Shown here: one piece after another, positions 34,973 to 43,457 of the stretch
Numbering within the stretch: position 1 is the first letter of the stretch
Layout of the letters: the number at the start of each line of letters is the position of its first letter
NCBI RefSeq assembly: GCF_000513195.1
Contig: NZ_CBVI010000089.1
Span: 1 to 64,000, forward strand
DNA length: 64,000 nucleotides
Reading direction: 5' to 3'
From: Bacteroides timonensis
Lineage (GTDB): Bacteria > Bacteroidota > Bacteroidia > Bacteroidales > Bacteroidaceae
The notes under the pieces: model-generated
The model's input: only the letters and a program-made list of their open reading frames with translations
Told to the model about the DNA's origin: nothing
Database searches by the model: none
Made by a program: the position numbers and the translations under genes

Positions 34973-36076
34973 TTATTCCTCCAAAAGTGCAACGGCACAC
35001 CAGAGGTAAGGAGCTTGTCCATGATAATCACCTACATTTTGTTTGCGATCATAGTAATACTGTTTGTCGTTCTTCTTATTGGTACCCTCGCAAACAGATT
35101 TCACATTATCATTTTCATCTATGTATCTCACCATAGCCATCCATGCTTTGCGGGCAGCGGGTGCATATTCCTTGGCATCCAACCAACCATTCTTCACTCC
35201 TTTAATGAAAGCAAAGGTAAACATGGCAGATCCCGAGGTTTCGAGCCAACAATCAGGATGATCCAGTAACTGATGCCACAAACCGTTTGAAGACTGATAT
35301 TTCTTCAGACTTTTCATCATGGTACGGTAACCGTGCAGAATACGTGGACGATATTCACTGTCTTCGGGCAAGCTGCTCAACAATTCGGCCATACCGGCAG
35401 CCATCCATCCATTACCTCTTCCCCAATAGAAAGGAACATCCGGAGCATGATAGAAAAGGCCATTCGGACATTGCAGTTCGTCCAGATACATCACCATCTC
35501 TCTTGCAGCACGGTCTATATATTTACGATCACCTGTAACTCTGTAAGCCTGAGTCTGCACAATAGTAATCATGTACATATCGTCAATCCACAAACGGGTC
35601 TGCCAGGAATAACCTTTCTGGTCCCATTCTCTTTCTTTCGGTTTGGCGTTTGCAGGGAGTTGCCATTGAGTATCGGCATAAGGAAGACCCAAATCCAGAT
35701 AGCGTTGGTCCTTTGTAATCTTATACAGTTCCAAAGGTAAGCTACCGAACATATTTACATCCACATGATTCATGATAGGCAATAAAGCCTTTTCTGTTGT
35801 GAACAGAAGTTCAAATCTGTTCTGCAAAAGCTTCACAAGTTCCTGATCATTGGTAAGTGCAGCAAACTTTAGCCCTCCATTCCAGGTAAAAGTTTCCGGA
35901 TAACTAATCCACTTTCCAATATGAAGCATGTGCTTTCCATCTACAAAATGATATGCAAGACGTTTACCGACTTCTTTAGGGGTATATCCCTCAGGAAAAT
36001 CGGTCAATAAACTTGTTTGAGCGAACACGAACTGAAAAGGAAGTAAAAACAGCAATAATAACGACTTCTTACACAT
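34973..36076 (-). CDS. GH105 unsaturated glycuronyl hydrolase, copy 2 (operon start)
   Basis: A 367-residue secreted enzyme, a close paralogue of 27973-29079; most of the sequence can be aligned without gaps and long blocks are identical, such as SWQTRLWIDDMYMITIVQT and VPFYWGRGNGWMAAGMAEL. The same catalytic Asp residues are present. It is the first gene of the long operon that runs down to GH31 at 22355. Its promoter with a class A operator lies at 36153-36212. Two copies in one operon may act on different unsaturated uronides or in different compartments. Confidence 0.9.
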   Translation of the reverse strand: MCKKSLLLLFLLPFQFVFAQTSLLTDFPEGYTPKEVGKRLAYHFVDGKHMLHIGKWISYPETFTWNGGLKFAALTNDQELVKLLQNRFELLFTTEKALLPIMNHVDVNMFGSLPLELYKITKDQRYLDLGLPYADTQWQLPANAKPKEREWDQKGYSWQTRLWIDDMYMITIVQTQAYRVTGDRKYIDRAAREMVMYLDELQCPNGLFYHAPDVPFYWGRGNGWMAAGMAELLSSLPEDSEYRPRILHGYRTMMKSLKKYQSSNGLWHQLLDHPDCWLETSGSAMFTFAFIKGVKNGWLDAKEYAPAARKAWMAMVRYIDENDNVKSVCEGTNKKNDKQYYYDRKQNVGDYHGQAPYLWCAVALLEE

Positions 36077-36152
36077 AAGGTTAATTCTTTATTTATTAGA
36101 CATTAAGAAACACATAATTGTTATCATGGTATAATCTCTTATGAGACGGTTA

Positions 36153-36212
36153 CAAAGATAGCGCACAGTATCTTCTCAATACGAAATAAGCATTCCAATA
36201 AATAGAAAAAAC
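36153..36212 (-). promoter_or_regulatory. PUL promoter with class A operator, before GH105 (36076)
   Basis: CAAAGATA (36153-36160) is the -7 box seen from the plus strand. Exactly 36 bp later AATAAATAGAAAAAACATC starts at 36197, preceded by GCATTCC. The same operator (CATTTC then AATAAATAGAAA) stands before the regulator gene at 40612. No -33 box is seen. Further upstream, 36285-36330 holds CTCCGTCATGCTGAGCTTG, a short REP-like remnant; otherwise nothing is seen up to the repeat array. Confidence 0.65.
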
Positions 36213-36413
36213 ATCTCAAAATCGCATAAAAGCCACAATTTTATTCCAAATAAAGCCACTAAATATCAGTCATCAATGAATTTGTTCACTCCGTCATGCT
36301 GAGCTTGCTGAAAAATCTCATTTCTTTGCACAAGTTACTTCTTACTTACTTTAGCCGGAGCGTCGCATGAGTTTAAACTGTCCCGGCAATTAGTTGTATA
36401 GACAGGGCGTGCA

Positions 36414-36515
36414 GCATCTATATATCGGACGTATTGCATCTATATATCCAATGTGTTGCATCTATATATCCAATACGTTGTATCTATATATCCAACGCCA
36501 CCGACATATAGATGC
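36414..36515. repeat. 22-bp tandem repeat array after the first hybrid regulator gene
   Basis: Four units start at 36414, 36436, 36458 and 36480, each GCATCTATATATC plus a variable 9 bp (GGACGTATT, CAATGTGTT and so on). An inverted core copy, GACATATAGATGC, closes the array at 36503-36515, so hairpins can form. On the minus strand the core reads GGATATATAGATGC, the same as the array at 9723-9832. It lies 72 bp beyond the regulator stop codon. Confidence 0.8.
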
Positions 36516-36586
36516 AAAACGAACAGAAAAAAGAAAGACGTTCAAGACTTCCATAACTCATACACCGGAAATTCCGGATGCCCCCT

Positions 36587-39500
36587 TTAGCCGGCAAAAT
36601 CCTTCGGAAGTACCCCGAATTGCTTCAGGAAGCATTTAGAGAAATAAGAAGAAGAATTGAACCCGACCATATAACAGATTTCATTGATACGGCTCTCACC
36701 TTCTTTCAATAATTGGGCGGCACGCTTCAAACGTTCTATGCGTAAATACTCATTGGGACTCAAGTCTAATACTCCCTTCATCTTACGATAGAAACTGGAA
36801 CGGCTCATATTCAGGCTCTCTGCCATATCATCCATACTGAACTCCTGGTTTGACAGGTTAGAAAGAATTATTTCGTTCAGTTTTTTGATAAATTCTTCAT
36901 CAGCCTTAGTCAATGCCATTGTATTGACCGCAACAAAAGGAGATTTAGCAAAATCCCTGCGAAGCTTCTCCCGGTTATTTATCAGATTGGAAACCACAGC
37001 CAGGAGATATTCCGGTGAAAAAGGCTTTTCAATATAAGAGTCCGCTCCCAGTTCCATTCCCTCAATCTTAGACTGGATATTTGTCTTTGCAGTTAAAAGT
37101 ATAATAGGAATATGGCTATAACCTACATTCGATTTTATAGTCTTGCAAAGTTCAAAACCATCCATCAACGGCATAACGACATCACTCACCACCAGATTTA
37201 CGAAATTACTATCCAAAGCTTCCAAAGCCTCTTTACCATTGGTAGCGGTGATTACAGCATATTGAGACGATAACTGACGTTCGATGAAAGCGAGCATTTC
37301 CGGATTGTCTTCTACAACCAAAACCATATGTTTGCTTTCTTTCGAATGTTTCCCTTCCAATTTATCATCCGGATAGGATTCACCGGATGTTTCCGCTTGC
37401 AACTCTGCATCTTTATTCTCTACATCAGAATCCAGAGCTATGACCATATCCTGGATGATAGGAAGTGTCAAGCGGAAAATGTTCGCTTCTTCTCCCTGAA
37501 CCATGACCAAAGTACCACGATGGAGCTCTGCCAACGAACGGGAAAGAGCCAAACCGATACCTGCGCCTGTAGTAACCTTTCCCTCTTCCTTCTGGCTAAA
37601 ACGGACAAAAGGCTGAAAGATCTCCTCTTTCATCTCATCAGGAATGATTACTCCGTCGTTCTTAGTCACCACATAGAAAGCCTGTTTTTCCTGATCTACC
37701 TCCAGCTTTATATGCATATAACTATCAGCATACTTCATTCCATTATTTAAAAGATTACTTACAATCTTCGTAAAAGCTTCACGGTTGACATGCGCACAGA
37801 AGTTTTCATCCGGCAACTCCAATGTAAAGTCGAGACCTTTCTGGCGCGAAAGGGAACTAAATCGCATATAAGTCTCTCTCAAAACATTAGTAATATCACA
37901 TTTAGTAAAGTTCAGACTGTATCCCTGACTCTCTACCTTTCTGAAATCCAGAAGTTGGTTCGTCAGGTTCAGCAACCTTTCCGTATTATGCTGCATGATG
38001 TTCAGATCCTCATGAGTTTCCGGATCCAGATGCTTTTTCAGAATAATATTCTCCAAAGGTCCTTTTATCAATGTCAGCGGAGTGCGGATTTCATGTGCTA
38101 CGTTCGTAAAGAAATCTATCTTGGCATTATAAATCTCACGTTCTTTCTCCTGTTCGAACTTCTCAAGCTGACGACGGTGCTGCCTGCTGCTACGTTGCTT
38201 GAAATACCAGAAAGTATATACAAAGCAAACAATAAACAACAATAAATAAATGCAATAAGCCCAGATGGAAAGATAAAAAGGAGGACGGATATGGATATAT
38301 AACAACTGTTCTTCAGGTCCCCAAATACCATCACTATTGGACGCTTTCACACGAAACTGATAATCACCATGCCACAGATTGGAATAAGTCACAATAGGGC
38401 TTTCCCCCACAGTTATCCAGTCCTTATCAAAGCCATCCAATCTGTACATCAATTTATTCATTTTCGGCACCTGATAACCCAGGGCTGCAATACGGAAGGA
38501 AAATGAGTTCTGATTAGCTTGAAGGGTAATGCTGTCCGAGAAAGTAATGCTCTTATCAAGAGGAGTATTCTCTTCATCGGCACGAACTTCTTTATTAAAC
38601 AGCATAAAATCGGTAATCACCACCGGCGGCAGGTTCTTATTCTCTGTAAATGTCTTAGGATTAAATACAATAAAGCCATCAATACTACCCAGATAAATGT
38701 TACCGGCTTCATCCTTATAACTGGAACGGTAGTTAAATTGATCACCAAGCAATCCATTGGCCGTAGTATATCCCTTCACCTGTTTAGTTACAGGGTTAAA
38801 ACGTACCAACCCACTATTCGTAGTCAACCAGAACAGACCCTCCGCATCTTCTACGATCTGGTAAACGACATCATTAGGCAATCCGTTGGATGAATTATAG
38901 CTGGTAAAAGTCTCCGTTTCAGGATGAAACAGACAGAAACCACCTCCCTGCGTAGTCAGCCAGATCTGGCGATGGGAGTCTTCAAAAATACTCAAAACCT
39001 TATTATAAGGAAGGCTCTCTTGATTACCCTCATTGTGCACATAGTTTTTCCATCTCTTTTCATTCACATTATAGCAATAAGCGCCATTCGCATAGGTTGC
39101 CAGCCACAGGTTACCGCCCGAATCCTCCTTTATATCATATACAAACCTGCCTGCCAGTTCTGTAATCCTTTCAAAATCATCCGTTTGCTCATTGTATTTT
39201 AACAGACCGAACATCGTTCCCAAATAAATATCACCAGTCGTTGTTCTGCAAATAGCAAAGATGCTGTTATCAATTAATGAATGCGGAGAATCATTTTTCT
39301 GGTAGGTCTTCAGGATATTACCGGTATTAGTATCTACAATTTTCAAACCTTTAGAGAAAGTTCCAACCCACAACTTATCACCCACCATACAGAGCCCATG
39401 AATATTCGTAAACCCGGAACTGGGTGCAAAGAATGAGAAGGTCTTGGTTCTCGGATCAAAACGGTTCAAACCACCATCTTCGGTACCAATCCATAATACG

Positions 39501-40612
39501 CCCTTATTATCCTGACAAAACTCACGAACCCGCTTACCTTGCAAATTATTGTCCCCATCTTTCGGATAATACTTCTCAAAATAAGTATAGGATTTCGGAT
39601 AATAATCTACTCCCCCAAAATATGAACCTACCCAGATGCCACTTTCACGATCCTCGCACAACGAATAAACGGCATTATCGGACAACGAATAAGGATCATC
39701 CTTAGAACCATGCAGATGCACATACTTGTCCGTACGAAGATTGTAGATATAAACTCCCGATTCAGCTCCTATCCACAGTTCATTATCCGAATTTACCAAC
39801 AGGTCACGGCTATATACCATTTCACCGGTTTCATCCATCAACAGCAAATTTCTCAGGTTACCGGAAGTCAGATTCAACTCCTGCACTCCCTTTCTTATGG
39901 AACTTATATAGATACAATTATATGCTCCCGGAACAATCTTCATAATAACATCATCCTTAAAAACCTCATCACTATCCTTCGGGGAAAGATAAGGGTGAAG
40001 CGTTTTTAAATTATCCTTGGAATAGAACAGGCCATTGCCATAAAATCCTACCCAGATTGTTCCACTATTATCAAAGGCAACGCTCTGTACATTGGCTGAG
40101 AACTCATTCAATGTATAATTATGAAGTTGACCTTTTTGCGGCTCATAACAGAAGAGTCCCTGTGTTTCGACCGCTATCCATACCCGGCCCTGTTTATCTC
40201 CCGAAATAGCAAAGACAGTCCGCTCTATCTTTGTATTCTCCCCACTCAAACGGTCAAATGGAATAAAAATCTCCTGGTCAGAATAATAAATATACACCCC
40301 GGCATCTGTACCAACCCAGATATTCCCTTTATTGTCCTGATAAAGACAAGTCACGAAATTGTTTCCCAAACTATGATTATCAGTCATATCACGCTTAAAG
40401 TTCCGGAATGACATCCCATCGTATCGGCTCAGACCACCCTTGGTACCAAACCACATAAATCCCTTCTTGTCCTGCATAATTGCATTGACTGTAGTCTGGG
40501 ATAACCCATCCTGAATACTGAGGTTTTTGAAATAGTAATGTTCATCTGCTGCTTGTACCCAGCAAATGATATAGCAAAGAAAACTAATAAGGGCTATTAT
40601 TCTTTTCTTCAT
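36587..40612 (-). CDS. Hybrid two-component system regulator (HTCS 1)
   Basis: About 1341 residues from the ATG at 40612 (signal peptide MKKRIIALISFLCYIICWVQA); an upstream ATG at 40642 would add 10 residues, but the -7 box at 40640 excludes it. In order: two Reg_prop propellers in the periplasm (blades such as GLSQTTVNAIMQDKKGFMWFG), a Y_Y_Y domain (to about 770), one membrane helix (about 789), HisKA with NVAHEIRTPLTLI (His near 841), HATPase, a receiver with phospho-Asp in LVVSDVVMPLMDG (about 1144) and an AraC-type HTH (about 1255-1337). It senses a glycan fragment and activates PUL genes. It has its own class A operator, which suggests autoregulation. Confidence 0.95.
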   Translation of the reverse strand: MKKRIIALISFLCYIICWVQAADEHYYFKNLSIQDGLSQTTVNAIMQDKKGFMWFGTKGGLSRYDGMSFRNFKRDMTDNHSLGNNFVTCLYQDNKGNIWVGTDAGVYIYYSDQEIFIPFDRLSGENTKIERTVFAISGDKQGRVWIAVETQGLFCYEPQKGQLHNYTLNEFSANVQSVAFDNSGTIWVGFYGNGLFYSKDNLKTLHPYLSPKDSDEVFKDDVIMKIVPGAYNCIYISSIRKGVQELNLTSGNLRNLLLMDETGEMVYSRDLLVNSDNELWIGAESGVYIYNLRTDKYVHLHGSKDDPYSLSDNAVYSLCEDRESGIWVGSYFGGVDYYPKSYTYFEKYYPKDGDNNLQGKRVREFCQDNKGVLWIGTEDGGLNRFDPRTKTFSFFAPSSGFTNIHGLCMVGDKLWVGTFSKGLKIVDTNTGNILKTYQKNDSPHSLIDNSIFAICRTTTGDIYLGTMFGLLKYNEQTDDFERITELAGRFVYDIKEDSGGNLWLATYANGAYCYNVNEKRWKNYVHNEGNQESLPYNKVLSIFEDSHRQIWLTTQGGGFCLFHPETETFTSYNSSNGLPNDVVYQIVEDAEGLFWLTTNSGLVRFNPVTKQVKGYTTANGLLGDQFNYRSSYKDEAGNIYLGSIDGFIVFNPKTFTENKNLPPVVITDFMLFNKEVRADEENTPLDKSITFSDSITLQANQNSFSFRIAALGYQVPKMNKLMYRLDGFDKDWITVGESPIVTYSNLWHGDYQFRVKASNSDGIWGPEEQLLYIHIRPPFYLSIWAYCIYLLLFIVCFVYTFWYFKQRSSRQHRRQLEKFEQEKEREIYNAKIDFFTNVAHEIRTPLTLIKGPLENIILKKHLDPETHEDLNIMQHNTERLLNLTNQLLDFRKVESQGYSLNFTKCDITNVLRETYMRFSSLSRQKGLDFTLELPDENFCAHVNREAFTKIVSNLLNNGMKYADSYMHIKLEVDQEKQAFYVVTKNDGVIIPDEMKEEIFQPFVRFSQKEEGKVTTGAGIGLALSRSLAELHRGTLVMVQGEEANIFRLTLPIIQDMVIALDSDVENKDAELQAETSGESYPDDKLEGKHSKESKHMVLVVEDNPEMLAFIERQLSSQYAVITATNGKEALEALDSNFVNLVVSDVVMPLMDGFELCKTIKSNVGYSHIPIILLTAKTNIQSKIEGMELGADSYIEKPFSPEYLLAVVSNLINNREKLRRDFAKSPFVAVNTMALTKADEEFIKKLNEIILSNLSNQEFSMDDMAESLNMSRSSFYRKMKGVLDLSPNEYLRIERLKRAAQLLKEGESRINEICYMVGFNSSSYFSKCFLKQFGVLPKDFAG

Positions 40613-40639
40613 TTTCGTGCTTTTTATAGATTCATACGT

Positions 40640-40702
40640 CAAATATAGCCCAATTTGACGATAAACAATAAAAGAAACATTTCAATAAATAGAAATATCG
40701 TC
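40640..40702 (-). promoter_or_regulatory. PUL promoter with class A operator, before HTCS 1
   Basis: CAAATATA (40640-40647) is the -7 box in plus-strand view. After exactly 36 bp AATAAATAGAAATATCG begins at 40684, preceded by ACATTTC. An additional CAATAAAAGAAA lies 17 bp closer to the promoter, so two direct half-sites may be present. The implied leader is about 20 nt. Confidence 0.65.
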
Positions 40703-40742
40703 CCTTTAAGATTTAAGAGAATCAACCAAACAATGGTTTATA

Positions 40743-40784
40743 ACAGAACTTCGATAAAAATAGCCCTTTTCATCGAAGTTCTGT
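40743..40784 (-). terminator. Terminator after the GH43/sulfatase/SusCD operon
   Basis: ACAGAACTTCGAT and ATCGAAGTTCTGT form a 13-bp perfect stem around a 16-nt loop, and AAAA/TTTT in the loop can extend it. It lies 15 bp after the stop codon of the GH43 gene at 40800 and before the regulator promoter at 40640. The following minus-strand bases are A/T-rich (TATAAACC). Confidence 0.7.
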
Positions 40785-40799
40785 GACTCAAAACAATCC

Positions 40800-41762
40800 T
40801 CATTTCACAAGTTTAGGGGTTATATACTCTTCACTAATTCTCATGCGATCCACTCCATCGACATTTTCAAACGAAACTTCTCCGATGTACATGGCACGCG
40901 GATGAATGTTATCCTTATCTTTATGAGCATGATAGACTATGCGAAGTTTACCGGCTTTATCCGTAAACATAGCACTATGCCCCACTCCAACCAGCTTACC
41001 GGGCTTTTGCAATAAAGGGTTTTCATCATACTTCGTCCATGTACCCATCAGATCGGTAGCCGTAGCACAGCCTACACCATAAAATGGACTTTCATAACTA
41101 TTAGCCGAATAAGACATATAATAAATCCCATTATGCTTAAGAATATAGGAACCTTCATTCACGCGAGGCCAGACTTTCTCCCATTCCTGAGTTACATGGA
41201 GACAAGGATGCATTGTCTCCTTCTTGATAGTAATCAAATCCTTTTCCAACTCTGCTATCCAAATGTTGTTACCGTCATTGAAACGTACAAAAGATAAATA
41301 AGGCGTACCGTTATCATCTATAAACAGAGAATTGTCAATACACTTCTCATCAGCAATCATCGGCTCCTTCCTATCCTGAACAAACGGTCCCGTGGGAGAG
41401 TCCGCAACCGCTACACAGATATGTTCATCTGCCGAATAATACATATAGAATTTCCCATTTACAAAATAAATCTCAGGAGCCCAGAACCAACGGTCCGCCC
41501 AGGAATCTTCCTTATTCAATGCCAACCCTCCATACTTCCAGGCCAGCAAGTCATCGGAGGTATAAAATTCAATTCCTTTATTCGAATGCGTACCATAGGC
41601 ATAGTATACTCCATCGTGCAGCAAAATGAACGGATCGCCCAAAGGCACAGGTGTTTCAGTGGCATTGACAACAGCATTGTCAGCACTCTTTTTAGAGGAA
41701 CATTGACAAGATGCCAATGTTCCAAACATAAACAAACAGACAAGAAATAAATTCTTTTTCAT
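40800..41762 (-). CDS. GH43 family lipoprotein, arabinofuranosidase/xylosidase type
   Basis: A 320-residue lipoprotein (TLASCQCSS). Catalytic acids: Asp in LGDPFILL (about residue 42), Asp in CIDNSLFI (about 141) and Glu in VNEGSYILKHN (about 203). The pattern YYMSYSANSYESPFYGVGCATA and the VGVGHSAMF block differ from the two endo-arabinanase-like GH43 proteins, so this is another GH43 subfamily, probably exo-acting on arabinofuranose or xylose. It is the last gene of the SusC2-SusD2-sulfatase operon, 51 bp after the sulfatase. Confidence 0.83.
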   Translation of the reverse strand: MKKNLFLVCLFMFGTLASCQCSSKKSADNAVVNATETPVPLGDPFILLHDGVYYAYGTHSNKGIEFYTSDDLLAWKYGGLALNKEDSWADRWFWAPEIYFVNGKFYMYYSADEHICVAVADSPTGPFVQDRKEPMIADEKCIDNSLFIDDNGTPYLSFVRFNDGNNIWIAELEKDLITIKKETMHPCLHVTQEWEKVWPRVNEGSYILKHNGIYYMSYSANSYESPFYGVGCATATDLMGTWTKYDENPLLQKPGKLVGVGHSAMFTDKAGKLRIVYHAHKDKDNIHPRAMYIGEVSFENVDGVDRMRISEEYITPKLVK

Positions 41763-41813
41763 ACAATTCTATTTTGATAATGCTCTATTAACACAACCTG
41801 AATACATTCTTCA

Positions 41814-43364
41814 TTAGTCAGTAAAATGATAGTTATAGGGGTTCCGCTTAAAATGATAACGGTGTCTTGGCAATGGCAACGGGTCTTGCAAACGCAATTC
41901 CCAGGCCAACAATTTTGTCAGCAACTCGCTCTGCTTATCTATCAACTTGGGATTTCCAAATAAATTATTAATTTCATACGGATCTTTCTTCAAATTGTAC
42001 AGTTCCCCTTTTCCATAACTATTCATAATCAGTTTCCAGTCACCCATACGTACCATTCGGGAAGTTCCACTTTGAGTCCATGTATTCAGTTCGTCAAAAT
42101 GAGCCACTTTATTGGGTCCCAGCGCACCTTCCTGCTCAAAAGTCAAGTTATCGTCCAAAGGAACATCTTCTCCGCCAAAACCTAACTGTACAACAACGCT
42201 TGAGAACTCTTCTTTCGGATATTCTTTACCCGTCAACATAGGCCACAAACTCCGTCCCTGAACACCTACCGGTATTGAATCACCTATCGCAGTACAGAAA
42301 GTAGGGAAAAGATCGGCCAACGAAACATGCGCATCTATAGCTTTAGGTTGCTTCTTTATCCGATAGCCTGCCCAAACCATCGGTATTCTGGTTAGAGACT
42401 CAGACAAGCCTACTCCCTTACGAATTAGTCCGTATTCACCGCAATAATCTCCATGATCGGACAGAACAACGATGATAGTTTTCTCGAATAGTCCCTTTTC
42501 CTTCAGATCCTCAACCAAGCGTTTGATCTGATCATCAATGAGACGAATCATCCCCATATAATTTCCACGCAACCGAGGCAGGTCTCTTTCAAGATCAGGA
42601 CAAGAGGCGTCTTCCAGTTCCGCCAGAATCTGATACTTTTCTCCCTTCTTCAATACATCCTTACGTGAAGTCTTCACAGCCGGAATCTTATCCGGTGCAA
42701 ACATTGAGTAATAAGGTTCACAAACCTGATACGGATTATGCGGTTCAGGGAATGAAACCCATACAAAGAACGGATTGTCCTTCTGGCTATCTATCCATTC
42801 TATAGCCTCATCCACAATTCTCGTAGGTTGCTGATCTTTCAAAGGTATAGGCGAAGGTTCCAGATACTGTCCGACTGCCTCTTTAAAGAATTTGGAAATA
42901 GCACGCTCTCCTTCTGTCACCGGCTTATTCTTCCCCCAGTGGGAATATTCAGACCAGAAATCCATATCCTTTGAGTTCAGATAAGCATGATTCTTACCTA
43001 CTAAAGCTGTTTTATAATGATTCTCCTTCAGAACAGTTACCAAGTCTTTCGCATAATTAATGTCACGCACATTGTGATTGGTACGTACATGAGTTGCAGT
43101 TGGAAAACGGCCGGTAAACATGGAACAACGTGCAGGAGTACTGGCCGGCATAACCGTATACGCTTTATCGAACCAAGCGTTCTGATGTGCCAATTCATCG
43201 ACAAATGGAGTAATATCCATAGGAAAACCTTCGCGTCCACACAAATCGGCACGTTGCTGGTCCGTCATTATCACTACAATATTAGGTTTATCTGTCTGTG
43301 CAAACAAAGACAAACCTATTCCCTGGAGAGCGATTCCTGAAAAAAGATGTTTTCTAAAATTCAT
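41814..43364 (-). CDS. Sulfatase, S1 family, Ser-type active site
   Basis: A 516-residue secreted enzyme with PNIVVIMTDQQRAD at the N-terminus of the mature protein and the sulfatase signature STPARCSMFTGR near residue 76, in which the residue to be oxidised to formylglycine is Ser. Metal and substrate residues follow in VVLSDHGDYCGEYGL. Ser-type sulfatases need an anaerobic sulfatase-maturating enzyme, which is not encoded in this window. It suggests that the target glycan carries sulfate, though a few members of this fold do other reactions. It stands 93 bp after SusD2. Confidence 0.88.
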   Translation of the reverse strand: MNFRKHLFSGIALQGIGLSLFAQTDKPNIVVIMTDQQRADLCGREGFPMDITPFVDELAHQNAWFDKAYTVMPASTPARCSMFTGRFPTATHVRTNHNVRDINYAKDLVTVLKENHYKTALVGKNHAYLNSKDMDFWSEYSHWGKNKPVTEGERAISKFFKEAVGQYLEPSPIPLKDQQPTRIVDEAIEWIDSQKDNPFFVWVSFPEPHNPYQVCEPYYSMFAPDKIPAVKTSRKDVLKKGEKYQILAELEDASCPDLERDLPRLRGNYMGMIRLIDDQIKRLVEDLKEKGLFEKTIIVVLSDHGDYCGEYGLIRKGVGLSESLTRIPMVWAGYRIKKQPKAIDAHVSLADLFPTFCTAIGDSIPVGVQGRSLWPMLTGKEYPKEEFSSVVVQLGFGGEDVPLDDNLTFEQEGALGPNKVAHFDELNTWTQSGTSRMVRMGDWKLIMNSYGKGELYNLKKDPYEINNLFGNPKLIDKQSELLTKLLAWELRLQDPLPLPRHRYHFKRNPYNYHFTD

Positions 43365-43457
43365 AACTATCTGATTTTAATTAATAACCATATAAAAACG
43401 ACATATACTCCATAACCCCTATAAAGAGATTATGAAGTATGCAGAGACTCAATCACA

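Noticed and set aside
36285..36330. TCCGTCATGCTGAGCTTG-type segment as a mobile element
   Set aside because: Only a short piece of a REP-like sequence is present, with no ends or transposase, so it is mentioned only as a remnant.
36414..36515. CRISPR array or sRNA cluster
   Set aside because: Same reasoning: contiguous 22-bp units with an inverted end copy, no spacers of CRISPR length and no promoter in front.
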